Translations under genes and position numbers: made by a program
Notes under the pieces: model-generated
Told to the model about the DNA's origin: nothing
What the model saw: the letters and a program-made list of their open reading frames with translations, nothing else
Database searches by the model: none
Assembly: GCF_016864575.1 (NCBI RefSeq)
Contig: NZ_CP044125.1
Coordinates: forward strand, 2,710,001-2,774,000
Direction of reading: 5' to 3'
Origin: Rhizobium sp. BG4
GTDB taxonomy: Bacteria; Pseudomonadota; Alphaproteobacteria; Rhizobiales; Rhizobiaceae
DNA length: 64,000 bases
Shown here: one piece after another, positions 19,215 to 28,658 of the stretch
How positions within the stretch are numbered: position 1 is the stretch's first letter
How the letters are laid out: the number at the start of each line of letters is the position of its first letter

Positions 19215-20066
19215 TCAGGCCTCGCTCTTGACCGGCATATTCTCCGCCATCGTCCGCTTGAAGCCGCCACCGCCGCCCATGCCGGGGGTGATGATCACGG
19301 GGTAGAGGTAGAGGAAATCGTGGAAGTGGACGACGGTCGTCGGGCCGTCGGCGAGGGTCACGGCATATTCTGCCGGGCCCGAGCGGTCGGGATGCTTCAT
19401 GCCGCTGAGATTGAGGCCGGCCTGGTGGTTCAGGCCGTAGCTCATCGACATCGGGATGCCGTGCCAGGAGCCGGCGATCGGGCGGTGGACATGGCCGAAA
19501 TACATGTGACGGATGGCCGGATGCGTCTTGAGCACCGCGAGCAGCGGCTCGTCGTCCACCATGCGGATCCGGTCGACGCCCATGCCGATGTCGAAGGGCG
19601 GGTGGTGGAAGAAGAGGTAGACGGGCTTGTCCAGCACCTCGGCAAGGCGGTCCTTCAGCCAGCTGAGGCGGGCCTCGTCCATATGGCCGGTATGTTTGCC
19701 ATGCTCCACGGTGTCGAGCATGATCAGGCGGCAGCTGTCATAGTCGATCACCGATTGGACGAAGCCGTTGTCGTCGACGGGCTGATCGGGGAAGATCGAG
19801 CGGAAGTTATCGCGATTGTCGTGGTTGCCGATCATAAGCCGGTAGGGGATGACGGTTTCCTGGTCGAGGATATCGCGCAGCAGCGCATAGGCTTCCGGCT
19901 CGCCGCGATGGGTCAGGTCGCCGCTGAAGATCAGCCATTCGGCATCTGCCTGGTTGGCGCGGATATCGCGCAGCGCCTGGCGCAGGCGCACTTCCGGATC
20001 GGTATCGAACAGCGCGCCGCCCGGCGGCATCAGGTGCACGTCGGTCAGCTGGATGAATTTGGGCAT
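19215..20066 (-). CDS. Calcineurin-like phosphodiesterase (GpdQ/CpdA class)
   Basis: 283 residues. The five metal-binding motifs are all present: TDVHL (Asp9, His11), SGDLTHRG, IGNHDNR, HHPPFDIG and FGHVH. This is the class III cyclic-nucleotide/glycerophosphodiester phosphodiesterase fold, whose enzymes use two divalent metals to cleave phosphodiesters in the cytoplasm. There is no signal peptide. It is the last gene of the Ugp-like importer operon, 34 bp after ugpC, which favours a glycerophosphodiester or related diester as substrate over cAMP. That assignment is inference from context. The downstream hairpin closes the operon. Confidence 0.85.
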   Translation of the reverse strand: MPKFIQLTDVHLMPPGGALFDTDPEVRLRQALRDIRANQADAEWLIFSGDLTHRGEPEAYALLRDILDQETVIPYRLMIGNHDNRDNFRSIFPDQPVDDNGFVQSVIDYDSCRLIMLDTVEHGKHTGHMDEARLSWLKDRLAEVLDKPVYLFFHHPPFDIGMGVDRIRMVDDEPLLAVLKTHPAIRHMYFGHVHRPIAGSWHGIPMSMSYGLNHQAGLNLSGMKHPDRSGPAEYAVTLADGPTTVVHFHDFLYLYPVIITPGMGGGGGFKRTMAENMPVKSEA

Positions 20067-20100
20067 GTCAGTCTCCTTATGATTTGGTGATTTTATCGTT

Positions 20101-21180
<1,080 letters not shown>

Positions 21181-21215
21181 GTGAAATATCCTTGCTTTTA
21201 GTCAGCCGCAGGCGG

Positions 21216-22130
21216 CTACTTTTCCGAGTTGACCAGGCCCTTGACGAACCAGCGCTGGGCGAAAACCACCACGGCGACCGGCGGCAGCATGACGAGCAGG
21301 GCGCCGGCCAGGATGACGTTCCAGTCCGAAGCGCCATCGGGTCCGGGCTGCATGAAGGTCAGTCCGATGGTCAGCGTGCGGTATTCGGAACCTGATGTGA
21401 CGAGGAGCGGCCAGAGATACTGGTTCCAGCCGAAGACGAACATGATGACGGCAAGGGCCGCGATGTTGGTGCGCGATAGCGGCAGAAGCACATCCCGGAG
21501 GAAGCGCAGTGCCCCGGAACCATCCATCTTCGCCGCTTCCGTCAGCTCATCGGGAATGGTCAGGAAGAACTGACGGAACAGGAAGGTGCCGGTTGCCGTG
21601 GCGATCAGCGGCAGGGTCAGGCCGGCATAGGAATTGATCAGGCTCCAGTTGAGATCGACGCGGATGCCGGATGCGGTCTGGATCAGCCAGGCGAGGCCGG
21701 TCCATTCCAGGATGCGCTGCAGCGGCAGCAACACGTTCGAGGCGACTTCATAGGTCGGCACGATGCGCACTTCGAGCGGCAGCATCAGGGTGATGAAGAT
21801 CATCCAGAAGGCGATGCCGCGGAAGCGGAAACGGAAGTAGACGAGGCTGAAGGCGGTGATCATGGCGATGACGATCTTGCCGACCATGATGATCGTCGCC
21901 GAGATCAGCGAGTTCATATAGAGCGTCGAGAAGCCGCCTTTTTCCCAAGCGGCGGCCATGTTGACCAGCAACTGATCGTCAGGCAGCAGCGGCTTCGGGA
22001 ATTCCGCCATGCGCTCCAGCGGCAGCGTCGCGGTGATGAACGACACATAGATCGGGAAGCACATCAACAGCGTTGCGGTGATCAGCACTGCATGGGTGAC
22101 GAAATTGAGGATCGGGGTTTTCTCGATCAT
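21216..22130 (-). CDS. ugpE: Ugp-like ABC permease, UgpE type
   Basis: 304 residues from MIEKTPILNFVTHAV; the ATG overlaps the stop of the preceding permease as ATGA, so this start is favoured over any longer frame reading. About six membrane helices. The EAA loop typical of MalG/UgpE permeases is ELTEAAKMDGSGALRFLRDV, contacting the ATPase. It forms the membrane pore with the UgpA-type subunit. Ends QRWFVKGLVNSEK, a normal UgpE/MalG C-terminus. Confidence 0.92.
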   Translation of the reverse strand: MIEKTPILNFVTHAVLITATLLMCFPIYVSFITATLPLERMAEFPKPLLPDDQLLVNMAAAWEKGGFSTLYMNSLISATIIMVGKIVIAMITAFSLVYFRFRFRGIAFWMIFITLMLPLEVRIVPTYEVASNVLLPLQRILEWTGLAWLIQTASGIRVDLNWSLINSYAGLTLPLIATATGTFLFRQFFLTIPDELTEAAKMDGSGALRFLRDVLLPLSRTNIAALAVIMFVFGWNQYLWPLLVTSGSEYRTLTIGLTFMQPGPDGASDWNVILAGALLVMLPPVAVVVFAQRWFVKGLVNSEK

Positions 22131-23038
22131 TCGCTTGCCTCCCCCTTGTCGGAACCGGCGTAGTGGACCTTGCGCTCGACGAAGCGGAACTGCAGCAGCG
22201 TCACCGAGATGACGAGCGCCATCAGGATCAGCGACTGTGCCGAGGACGAGGAGAGGTCGAGGCCGACGAAGCCGTCCTTGTAGATCTTGTAGACCATCGT
22301 CTGCGTGGCGTTGCCGGGGCCGCCCTGGGTCATGACGTTGATGATACCGAAGCCTTCGGTGAAGGAGGTCGTGACGTTCAGGACCAGCAGCAGGAAGAAG
22401 GTCGGCGAGATCAGCGGGAAGACCAGGTCGAAGAAGCGGCGCACCGGTCCGGCGCCATCCATGGCGGCGGCTTCCACGAGGCTGTTGGGGATTGCCTGCA
22501 GACCGGCGAGAAAGAACACGAAATTGAAGGTGATCGAGGTCCAGCTGGAGGCGACGATGACCATGATCAGCGCGTCGCCGCCATTCAGCGACGGGTTCCA
22601 GAAACCCGGATACCACTGGTTGACGATGCCCATGAAGCCGATCTGCGGCTGGAAGATATATTGCCAGGCGACAGCGGCGACGGGGGCCGCGACCGCGTAG
22701 GGCCACATGATCGCGGTCTTGTAGATGATCGTGCCGCGCAGGCCCCGGTCGGCGAAGACGGCAAAGATCAGCCCGAGGCCGAGCGCAATCACCGTCGTCG
22801 AAACCGACATGATCAGCGTGTTGCGGATGGCGCTGTGATAGACCGGGCTGACGGCGATCTCGGCGATGTTGCGAAGACCGACCCAGACGGCATCGCCGCC
22901 GAAAGGCGGTTCGAGCGTGAAGGACCAGAACAGGGCCTGGCCGGTCGGCCAGTAGAAAAACAGGAAGATGATCAGCAGCTGCGGACCTATCAGCAGGTAA
23001 GGCAGCCACCGCTCTTCGAAGACGACGCGTTTAATCAT
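22127..23038 (-). CDS. ugpA: Ugp-like ABC permease, UgpA type
   Basis: 303 residues, six or so membrane helices beginning with LLIGPQLLIIFLFFYWPTGQ. The EAA loop is SLVEAAAMDGAGPVRRFFDL. MalF/UgpA-type subunit, translationally coupled to the UgpE-type permease by a 4-bp ATGA overlap. It begins 84 bp after the binding-protein gene, with a hairpin in that gap. Confidence 0.92.
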   Translation of the reverse strand: MIKRVVFEERWLPYLLIGPQLLIIFLFFYWPTGQALFWSFTLEPPFGGDAVWVGLRNIAEIAVSPVYHSAIRNTLIMSVSTTVIALGLGLIFAVFADRGLRGTIIYKTAIMWPYAVAAPVAAVAWQYIFQPQIGFMGIVNQWYPGFWNPSLNGGDALIMVIVASSWTSITFNFVFFLAGLQAIPNSLVEAAAMDGAGPVRRFFDLVFPLISPTFFLLLVLNVTTSFTEGFGIINVMTQGGPGNATQTMVYKIYKDGFVGLDLSSSSAQSLILMALVISVTLLQFRFVERKVHYAGSDKGEASE

Positions 23039-23065
23039 GTGATGCTCGGCCAGAAACTATGGGGA

Positions 23066-23097
23066 GCTTGCCCGGATCGCATGGGACCCGGGCAAGC
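23066..23097 (-). terminator. Intercistronic hairpin after the binding-protein gene
   Basis: Perfect 10-bp stem GCTTGCCCGG/CCGGGCAAGC with a 12-base loop between ugpB-like and ugpA-like genes. Such hairpins commonly keep binding-protein mRNA more abundant than permease mRNA. Confidence 0.6.
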
Positions 23098-23122
23098 GTG
23101 CTCGTGATCGTGCAATGCCGGA

Positions 23123-24454
23123 TCAGGGCAGGGTGGCGCCCGGATAGGTGTCGGCGAAGCGCTTCAGCAGCTGGTTGCTGCGGTCGGTCGCGGTATCGAG
23201 CGCCTGCTGCATCGTCACCTGGTTGTTGAGAGCCTTTTGGATCTCTTCGGTGATGATGTTGCGGATTTCGACATAGTTGCCGAGGCGGACGCCCTTGGAG
23301 AGCGGCGTCGGGGTGGCGCGGGTCAGGCTCTTGACGGCGAGATCGCGGTTGACCTTGCCCTTCTGCTGGTAATAGCCCTCGGCGACGAGGTCGTTATAGG
23401 CCGACTTGGTGACCGGGATATAGCCGGTGCCGTCGGACCAGAGCTTCTGCTGCTCGGGCTGGGCGATGAACTGGTAGAAGGCGCCAACGGCCTTGTACTC
23501 TTCCTTCGAGAAGCCCTTCATCGTCCACAGCGCGGCGCCGCCGACGAGGCTGTTGATCGGCGTCACGTCCTTGTTGTGCGGCAGCTGGGCGACGGTCCAG
23601 TTGGTGCCCTTGGCAGTTGCCAGTTCGTCGGTCGTCGTGAAGCCGGCGATCGAGTCGAAGAAGATCGCGCACTGACCGTTGACGAACATGTCGCGGCGGG
23701 TGTCGATATTCGGCTCGTACTTGGCGAGGCCTTCGTCGAACCAGCGCTTCTGGCGCTCCATGTGCTTGACGAACAGCGTCTTGTTGATCTCGAGCTGGGC
23801 GTCGAGGCCGTCATAGCCGTTATTCTGCGTCGCGACCGGAATGTTGTGGATCGCCGAGAACTGCTCCATGTCGGACCAGAGGTCGATCGACCAGCCGATC
23901 GGGCACTTCGAGCCGGCCTTGTCGCGCAGGGCAACCAGCAGCTTGTCGAAATCTTCCCAGGTCTCGGGGAAGCTCGTGTAACCGGCGGCCTTCAGCTGGT
24001 CGGTGTTGTAATAGACCATCGCCGTCGAGGAATTGAACGGGAAGGCCCAGAGCTTGCCGTCGCGGCCGGCATAATAGTTGCCGATGACGGGGAAATAGTC
24101 GTCCCAGTTGATCTTCAGACCGACGTCCTCAGCCAGCTGATAGGCGGGAACGACGGCGCCTGAGAGCATCATCGTGCCGGTGGCGCGGTCGACGACCTGC
24201 AGGATGTGCGGCGGCTTGCCGGCGCGAACCGCGGCCATCGCCTTCTGGAAGATCTCGTCGTAGGTGCCCTCGCGGGTGCAGTTGATGTGGTACTGGTCCT
24301 GGCTCTGGTTGAAGCGATCGCACTGGGCCATCACTTCCTTCTGCAGGCGGCCCGAAAGGCCGAACCACATGTTGATCTCAGTCTTGGCGCTGGCCGGTGC
24401 GGCACCGGTGAGCACCGCAAGCGTGGCGGCGGCGGCAAATGCAGCTTTGAACAT
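23123..24454 (-). CDS. ugpB: Ugp-like periplasmic substrate-binding protein
   Basis: 443 residues from the ATG at 24454, preceded by GGAG; a TTG 12 bp upstream is less likely. N-terminal signal peptide with cleavage after PASA. Several stretches track UgpB family blocks: ILQVVDRATGTMM, PFNSSTAMVYYN, NNGYDGLDA, LVGGAALWTMKGF, TGYIPVTKSAY and RLGNYVEIR. UgpB binds sn-glycerol-3-phosphate and glycerophosphodiesters in the periplasm. This member may be a paralogue with a shifted ligand. It is the first gene of the transport operon, behind a palindromic operator-like site at 24524-24539, and is followed by permeases, ATPase and a phosphodiesterase. Confidence 0.9.
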   Translation of the reverse strand: MFKAAFAAAATLAVLTGAAPASAKTEINMWFGLSGRLQKEVMAQCDRFNQSQDQYHINCTREGTYDEIFQKAMAAVRAGKPPHILQVVDRATGTMMLSGAVVPAYQLAEDVGLKINWDDYFPVIGNYYAGRDGKLWAFPFNSSTAMVYYNTDQLKAAGYTSFPETWEDFDKLLVALRDKAGSKCPIGWSIDLWSDMEQFSAIHNIPVATQNNGYDGLDAQLEINKTLFVKHMERQKRWFDEGLAKYEPNIDTRRDMFVNGQCAIFFDSIAGFTTTDELATAKGTNWTVAQLPHNKDVTPINSLVGGAALWTMKGFSKEEYKAVGAFYQFIAQPEQQKLWSDGTGYIPVTKSAYNDLVAEGYYQQKGKVNRDLAVKSLTRATPTPLSKGVRLGNYVEIRNIITEEIQKALNNQVTMQQALDTATDRSNQLLKRFADTYPGATLP

Positions 24455-24523
24455 CCCTATCTCCAAAATCGTTTGTGCGGCGGCCGGTTGGTCGGGCCGT
24501 CCGGGAACGGTGCGACCGAGTAC

Positions 24524-24539
24524 CGTGAAAACGTTTCAT
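24524..24539. promoter_or_regulatory. LacI-type operator before the binding-protein gene
   Basis: CGTGAAAACGTTTCAT, a near-palindrome with central CG, 70 bp upstream of the ugpB-like start. The identical 16 bases occur in reverse orientation at 25871-25886. Central-CG semi-palindromes are characteristic of LacI-family operators, and the neighbouring regulator has a LacI headpiece. Confidence 0.75.
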
Positions 24540-24588
24540 CGGGATGACGGATATATGTCCGATTGGTGACTGCTGCAGATTTTTGCGG

Positions 24589-25770
24589 TCAGGAATTGGG
24601 CTGGCTGGAGAGACTTGCAAGGCCGGTTGCGATGAGATCGGCGGTCACCGTGACGGTGTTTACGCCAATCGCGGCAATGGAATAGGAGGCGCCGACGGCC
24701 GCCCAGCGCGTTGCCGTCAGGGCATCCGCGGTGTTGAGGAATACCGCCAGGAAGATGCCGACGAAAACATCGCCGGCGCCGGTGACATCCACGGGATCGA
24801 CAGCCAATGCTGGAACGCAGACCGGCGCCTTGCCCGGCTGGATGAGAACGGAGCCGCTGGCGCCCATGGTCAGGACGATGCTGGCACCGCCGTCCGCCGC
24901 GTGGCGGGACAGCGTATCGGCAAGCTCGCCGTCATCGACATCGGTGCCCACGAGCTGGCGGGCGGCCGAGCGGCTCATGAAGATGAAGTCGCAGCTTCTG
25001 CGTAGCGTGCCGAAGGCGGCCGGTGTCTGCCAGTGCGCCGGAAGGCCGGTCGTGTCGATGGTGACGAGATCCGGGCGCGAGGCGCCGGTCAGGTGGAGTT
25101 CATCAAGCAGGCCAACGCGGAAGCCTTCGAGATGCAGGCAGTGCTGGCCCTGCCGCGCCGCCGCCGCATTGAAATAGTCGCGAATGCGCGGGATCGGCAG
25201 CGATAGCGGCTCATTGAGGATCGTTCGGCGGCCGCCCGCCTCGACGATGACGACGCTGCGCGAGAGCCTGCCGCCGGTGACGCGTTCGATGGCGTCGACG
25301 TTGAGGCCGCATTCCAGCAGTTCGGCCAGCGCCCAGTCGCTTTCGGGGTCGTCGCCGAGCGAGGAGATCAGATCGACGGCGACCGGGAAGTCTCCGCCGA
25401 GCCGGCTTGCGGCGATCGCCACATTCGCTGCGGGTCCGCCGACAGACCTGTGGATCAGCTTGGCGGAGACGCGGCTGCCGGCCGGCGGCATTTCCTCGGT
25501 GAGGATGGAATGATCGATGCTGACATAGCCGATGGCGGTCAGCCGTGGGGCGCCTTGCGGCAATGGCGCTCCCTTGCGGGCGCGTTCCGTCTGGCCGACG
25601 AGCGAGCGGGCGACCGAGCTCGGGCGATAGCCGAGCCTCTGGATCGCGTCGAAAACGGCAAGGCGGTTTTCCTCGGTGACCGCCTTGTTGCCGTTGACGA
25701 CACGGCTGACGGTGCCGATCGAAACGCGCGCCAGGCGCGCGACGTCCTTGATGGTTGCGCGATTTTTCAT
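24589..25770 (-). CDS. LacI-type DNA-binding domain fused to PfkB sugar kinase
   Basis: 393 residues. Residues 1-56 are a LacI helix-turn-helix plus hinge region ([20 protein letters not shown], then [12 protein letters not shown]). Instead of the usual periplasmic-binding-like sensor, residues about 75-385 form a PfkB/ribokinase domain with signature [16 protein letters not shown] (111-126) and the catalytic loop DVTGAGDVF (Asp334). The kinase residues look intact, so the domain may bind, and perhaps phosphorylate, a sugar or polyol as inducer. It lies 134 bp upstream of the Ugp-like operon on the same strand and is divergent from the EEP-fold gene. Matching operators flank it on both sides. 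It is probably an autoregulated local repressor (inference). Confidence 0.9.
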   Translation of the reverse strand: MKNRATIKDVARLARVSIGTVSRVVNGNKAVTEENRLAVFDAIQRLGYRPSSVARSLVGQTERARKGAPLPQGAPRLTAIGYVSIDHSILTEEMPPAGSRVSAKLIHRSVGGPAANVAIAASRLGGDFPVAVDLISSLGDDPESDWALAELLECGLNVDAIERVTGGRLSRSVVIVEAGGRRTILNEPLSLPIPRIRDYFNAAAARQGQHCLHLEGFRVGLLDELHLTGASRPDLVTIDTTGLPAHWQTPAAFGTLRRSCDFIFMSRSAARQLVGTDVDDGELADTLSRHAADGGASIVLTMGASGSVLIQPGKAPVCVPALAVDPVDVTGAGDVFVGIFLAVFLNTADALTATRWAAVGASYSIAAIGVNTVTVTADLIATGLASLSSQPNS

Positions 25771-25870
25771 GGCTGGGATGGGCTCATCTGAGCAGAGGAA
25801 AGAAGCTTCATTGAATCGTCATCGAATGGTGTCGGAAGTTTCACATTCTTGGCCTAGTTCGTCGCGCGCA

Positions 25871-25886
25871 ATGAAACGTTTTCACG
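25871..25886. promoter_or_regulatory. LacI-type operator in the divergent promoter region
   Basis: ATGAAACGTTTTCACG, the exact reverse complement of the 16-mer at 24524-24539. It sits 35 bp upstream of the EEP-fold gene and 100 bp from the regulator start, so it could control both. Confidence 0.75.
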
Positions 25887-25920
25887 ACGTCCGGCGCAAC
25901 TCAAATTTAAGCGAGGATCC

Positions 25921-26802
25921 ATGCTAATCACAACTTATAACATCCAGTATACCCGCGGCCAGGACGACCGCTACGACCTGGAACGTATTGTCGATACCGT
26001 CAAGGACAGCGACATCATCGCATTGCAGGAAGTCGAGAATTATTGGGACCGTTCCGGCAATATCAGTCAGTCGGAGGCGATTGCCCGTCTGCTGCCGGAT
26101 CACTATTTCGTCTGGGGCCCGACCGTCGACGTGCTGAAGGTCTCCGATGCCGAGGGCAAGCGCCCGACGGATCACAAGCGCCGCCAGTTCGGCAACATGA
26201 TCCTGTCGCGCTACCCGATCCTGTCCACCCGCAATCACATGTATCCGAAGTTCACCGCGCCCGGCCCGCATACGATCCAGCGCGGCGCGATCGAGGCACT
26301 GATCCAGACGCCGTCGGGTCCGGTACGCTTCTACTCGACCCATCTCGACCATCTCGCCAGCCGCCACCGCATGGTGCAGCTGCAGGAGCTGGTGAAGGTG
26401 TCCAACCGTGCCTTCGAAGACGGCCCGGCGATCGGTGGCCGCGAAATCGTGCCGTCCTGGCGCGAAGAGCCGGCGCTGCCCGACATGCCGCGCGAGGCGA
26501 TCCTTCTCGGCGACTTCAATTTCGAGCCAACCTCGCCGGAATATGAATGGATCTGCGGCGCCGTGAACCAGTGGCATGGCCGCCTGCCGGATGCATCCGG
26601 CTTCGTCGATGCCTACGTTGCCGCCGGTGGCGCGGAAGACGAGGGCCACACGCTCTACCGTGACATCGCCGCCAAGGCCGGCATCCGCATCGACTACTGC
26701 TTCGTGCCCGCCTGGCTCTCCAGCCGGATCAGCAAGTGCTGGGTCGACGAGCAGGCGACCGGTTCGGATCACCAGCCGCTGCGGGTCGAGATCGATCTCT
26801 AA
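25921..26802 (+). CDS. Endonuclease/exonuclease/phosphatase-fold hydrolase
   Basis: 293 residues, cytoplasmic (no signal peptide). EEP superfamily motifs: TYNIQYTRG, LQEVENYWD (metal-binding Glu), FYSTHLDHL, LLGDFNFEPTS (catalytic Asp/Asn) and GSDHQPLRV (Asp-His pair). Members hydrolyse phosphodiester bonds in nucleic acids, phospholipid headgroups or inositol phosphates; the sequence alone does not choose. Shared operator and divergence from the LacI-PfkB regulator suggest a role with the Ugp-like importer, perhaps as a second phosphodiesterase on imported diesters. Confidence 0.85.
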   Translation: MLITTYNIQYTRGQDDRYDLERIVDTVKDSDIIALQEVENYWDRSGNISQSEAIARLLPDHYFVWGPTVDVLKVSDAEGKRPTDHKRRQFGNMILSRYPILSTRNHMYPKFTAPGPHTIQRGAIEALIQTPSGPVRFYSTHLDHLASRHRMVQLQELVKVSNRAFEDGPAIGGREIVPSWREEPALPDMPREAILLGDFNFEPTSPEYEWICGAVNQWHGRLPDASGFVDAYVAAGGAEDEGHTLYRDIAAKAGIRIDYCFVPAWLSSRISKCWVDEQATGSDHQPLRVEIDL

Positions 26803-26809
26803 GGCGAAC

Positions 26810-26842
26810 GGGCGGCCGGGCAGCTTTCATGCCCGGCCGCCC
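26810..26842. terminator. Bidirectional hairpin between convergent genes
   Basis: Perfect 12-bp stem GGGCGGCCGGGC/GCCCGGCCGCCC with a nine-base loop, filling the 45-bp gap between the EEP-fold gene and metI. Confidence 0.75.
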
Positions 26843-26847
26843 CGATC

Positions 26848-27501
26848 TCAGCGATGGTCCAGCCGCTCCACCAGACGATCGCCGAACCACTGGATGCCGC
26901 AGACCAGCACGATGAGGACGATGACGACGGCGATCATCACCGAGGTCTCGAAGCGCTGGTAGCCGTAGCGGATGGCGAGGTCGCCGAGGCCGCCGGCGCC
27001 GATGGCGCCTGCCATGGCGGAGGCGCCGATGAGGGTCACCAGCGTCACGGTGAAGCCGGCGACGATGCTGGGCAGGGCTTCGGGCACCAGCACTTCGCGG
27101 ATGATCGTCCAGCGATTGCCGCCCATGGCGCGGACGGCGTCGATCAGGCCGCGGTCGACTTCGCGGAGCGACACTTCGGCGATGCGGGCATAATAGGGTG
27201 TCGCGGCGATCGCCAGCGGCACGATCGCCGCCCAGGTGCCGAGCGCGGTGCCGACGATCAGCCGCGTCAGCGGGATCAGTGCCACCAGCAGGATGATGAA
27301 GGGCACCGAGCGGAAGCCGTTGATGACGGCGCCGAGCGCGCGGTTGACCCAGAGATTTTCGGCAATGCCGCCGCGCGCCGTCAGCACCAGGGCGAGCCCG
27401 AGCGGCAGGCCGGCCACCAGCGAGATGATGCCGGATGCGCCGGTCATCAGCACGGTTTCCCAAAGCGACCGTACGAGCAGGTCAAGCATGATCGGTGTCA
27501 T
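26848..27501 (-). CDS. metI: Methionine ABC transporter permease MetI
   Basis: 217 residues with about five membrane helices. EAA-like loop REVLVPEALPSIVAGFTVTL, and MetI features such as LPLGLALVLT and GAIGAGGLGDLAIRYGYQRF. It partners MetN and MetQ to import D/L-methionine. The start at 27501 overlaps the end of metN by 20 bp; an internal ATG at 27489 is an alternative. Confidence 0.95.
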   Translation of the reverse strand: MTPIMLDLLVRSLWETVLMTGASGIISLVAGLPLGLALVLTARGGIAENLWVNRALGAVINGFRSVPFIILLVALIPLTRLIVGTALGTWAAIVPLAIAATPYYARIAEVSLREVDRGLIDAVRAMGGNRWTIIREVLVPEALPSIVAGFTVTLVTLIGASAMAGAIGAGGLGDLAIRYGYQRFETSVMIAVVIVLIVLVCGIQWFGDRLVERLDHR

Positions 27502-28564
27502 AGCCGAGTACCTCCACCCGCGCCGAGCGGGCCGTCAGAAATTGTGCCACCTGATCCTGCAAGCCGGGATCGCGGGCCGGGACGGCGATGAAGAAGCGCG
27601 CCACCGGCTGGTTCTGGATATGGTCGATGCCGCCGTGGACGAGGCGGAAGGAATGCGGCAACGCCGCCGAGAGATCGGCAAACAGCGCGCCCTGCGCTTC
27701 CGGTCCGGCGAGATCGACGCTGAGGATCGCCTCGCGGCCTGAGACGGGCGAGAGCCTGGCGGCGATATGCTCGGGGAGCTGCGGGCGGATGCTGCCGAGC
27801 AGGCTTCGGGTGATCGCCGTCTGCGGGTTGCCGAACACCGACCAGACCTGCCCTTCCTCGACGATCTTTCCGGCATCGATGACGGCGACGCGGTCGGCAA
27901 TGCTGCGGATCACTTCCATCTCGTGGGTGATCAGCACGACGGTCAGGCCGAGCTTGCGGTTGATGTCCTTCAAGAGCGACAGGATCGAGCGCGTCGTTTC
28001 CGGGTCGAGCGCAGACGTCGCTTCATCCGAGAGCAGCAGGGCGGGGCGGGCGGCAAGGGCGCGGGCGATGCCGACGCGCTGCTTCTGGCCGCCGGAAAGC
28101 GAAGCGGGATAGGCCTTCGCCTTGTCGGCGAGGCCGACGAGATCGAGCAGTTCGCGGGCGCGCCTCAGCCGTTCGGGTTTTGCCACGCCTTCAATCTTCA
28201 AGGGCAGCGCGATGTTTTCCTCGACCGTCTTGGCCGAGAGCAGATTGAAATGCTGGAAGATCATGCCGATGCGGCGGCGCAGCGGCTGCAGTTCCTTCTC
28301 GGCCAGCCCGGCAATATCGCGGCCGTCGATATGGATCTCGCCGCTATCGGCGCGCTCCAGCCCGTTGAGGCAGCGGATCAGCGTCGACTTGCCGGCGCCG
28401 CTGCGGCCGATGATGCCGAAGATCTCGCCCTTGCGGACGGTCAGCGAAATGCCGTCGAGCGCCGGTGTCTCGCCGAAGCGGCGCCGGACATCGGAAAGGC
28501 GGATGATATCCGCGGCAGCTTCGGCTTTCGCCCCGATCGCGGCGGCGGAAACGAATGAATTCAT
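27482..28564 (-). CDS. metN: Methionine ABC transporter ATP-binding protein MetN
   Basis: 360 residues. Walker A GRSGAGKST, Q-loop GMIFQHFNLLSAKTV, signature LSGGQKQRVGIARAL, Walker B ALLLSDEATSALD and H-loop ITHEME. After residue about 270 there is the NIL/C2 regulatory domain that binds methionine and inhibits transport. An N-terminal extension of about 20 Ala-rich residues precedes the domain. Co-transcribed with metQ upstream and metI downstream (20-bp overlap). Confidence 0.95.
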   Translation of the reverse strand: MNSFVSAAAIGAKAEAAADIIRLSDVRRRFGETPALDGISLTVRKGEIFGIIGRSGAGKSTLIRCLNGLERADSGEIHIDGRDIAGLAEKELQPLRRRIGMIFQHFNLLSAKTVEENIALPLKIEGVAKPERLRRARELLDLVGLADKAKAYPASLSGGQKQRVGIARALAARPALLLSDEATSALDPETTRSILSLLKDINRKLGLTVVLITHEMEVIRSIADRVAVIDAGKIVEEGQVWSVFGNPQTAITRSLLGSIRPQLPEHIAARLSPVSGREAILSVDLAGPEAQGALFADLSAALPHSFRLVHGGIDHIQNQPVARFFIAVPARDPGLQDQVAQFLTARSARVEVLGYDTDHA

Positions 28565-28589
28565 GAGATTATCCTCTGCAAACGCTCAA

Positions 28590-28620
28590 GGCGGCCCGGA
28601 CAAGGAACGTCCGGACCGCC
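28590..28620 (-). terminator. Intercistronic hairpin between metQ and metN
   Basis: 12-bp stem GGCGGCCCGGAC/GTCCGGACCGCC with one non-Watson-Crick position and a seven-base loop, between the metQ stop (28659) and the metN start (28564). No T-run. It probably sets metQ over metN expression. Confidence 0.6.
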
Positions 28621-28658
28621 CTGGCTTCGCGCCCTTTCCCCCAGGCGCGGATATCGGT

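Noticed and set aside
21216..23009. Single 597-residue permease covering both ugpA and ugpE
   Set aside because: The upstream half of that frame is ugpA read out of frame. Two normal permeases joined by an ATGA overlap explain the region.
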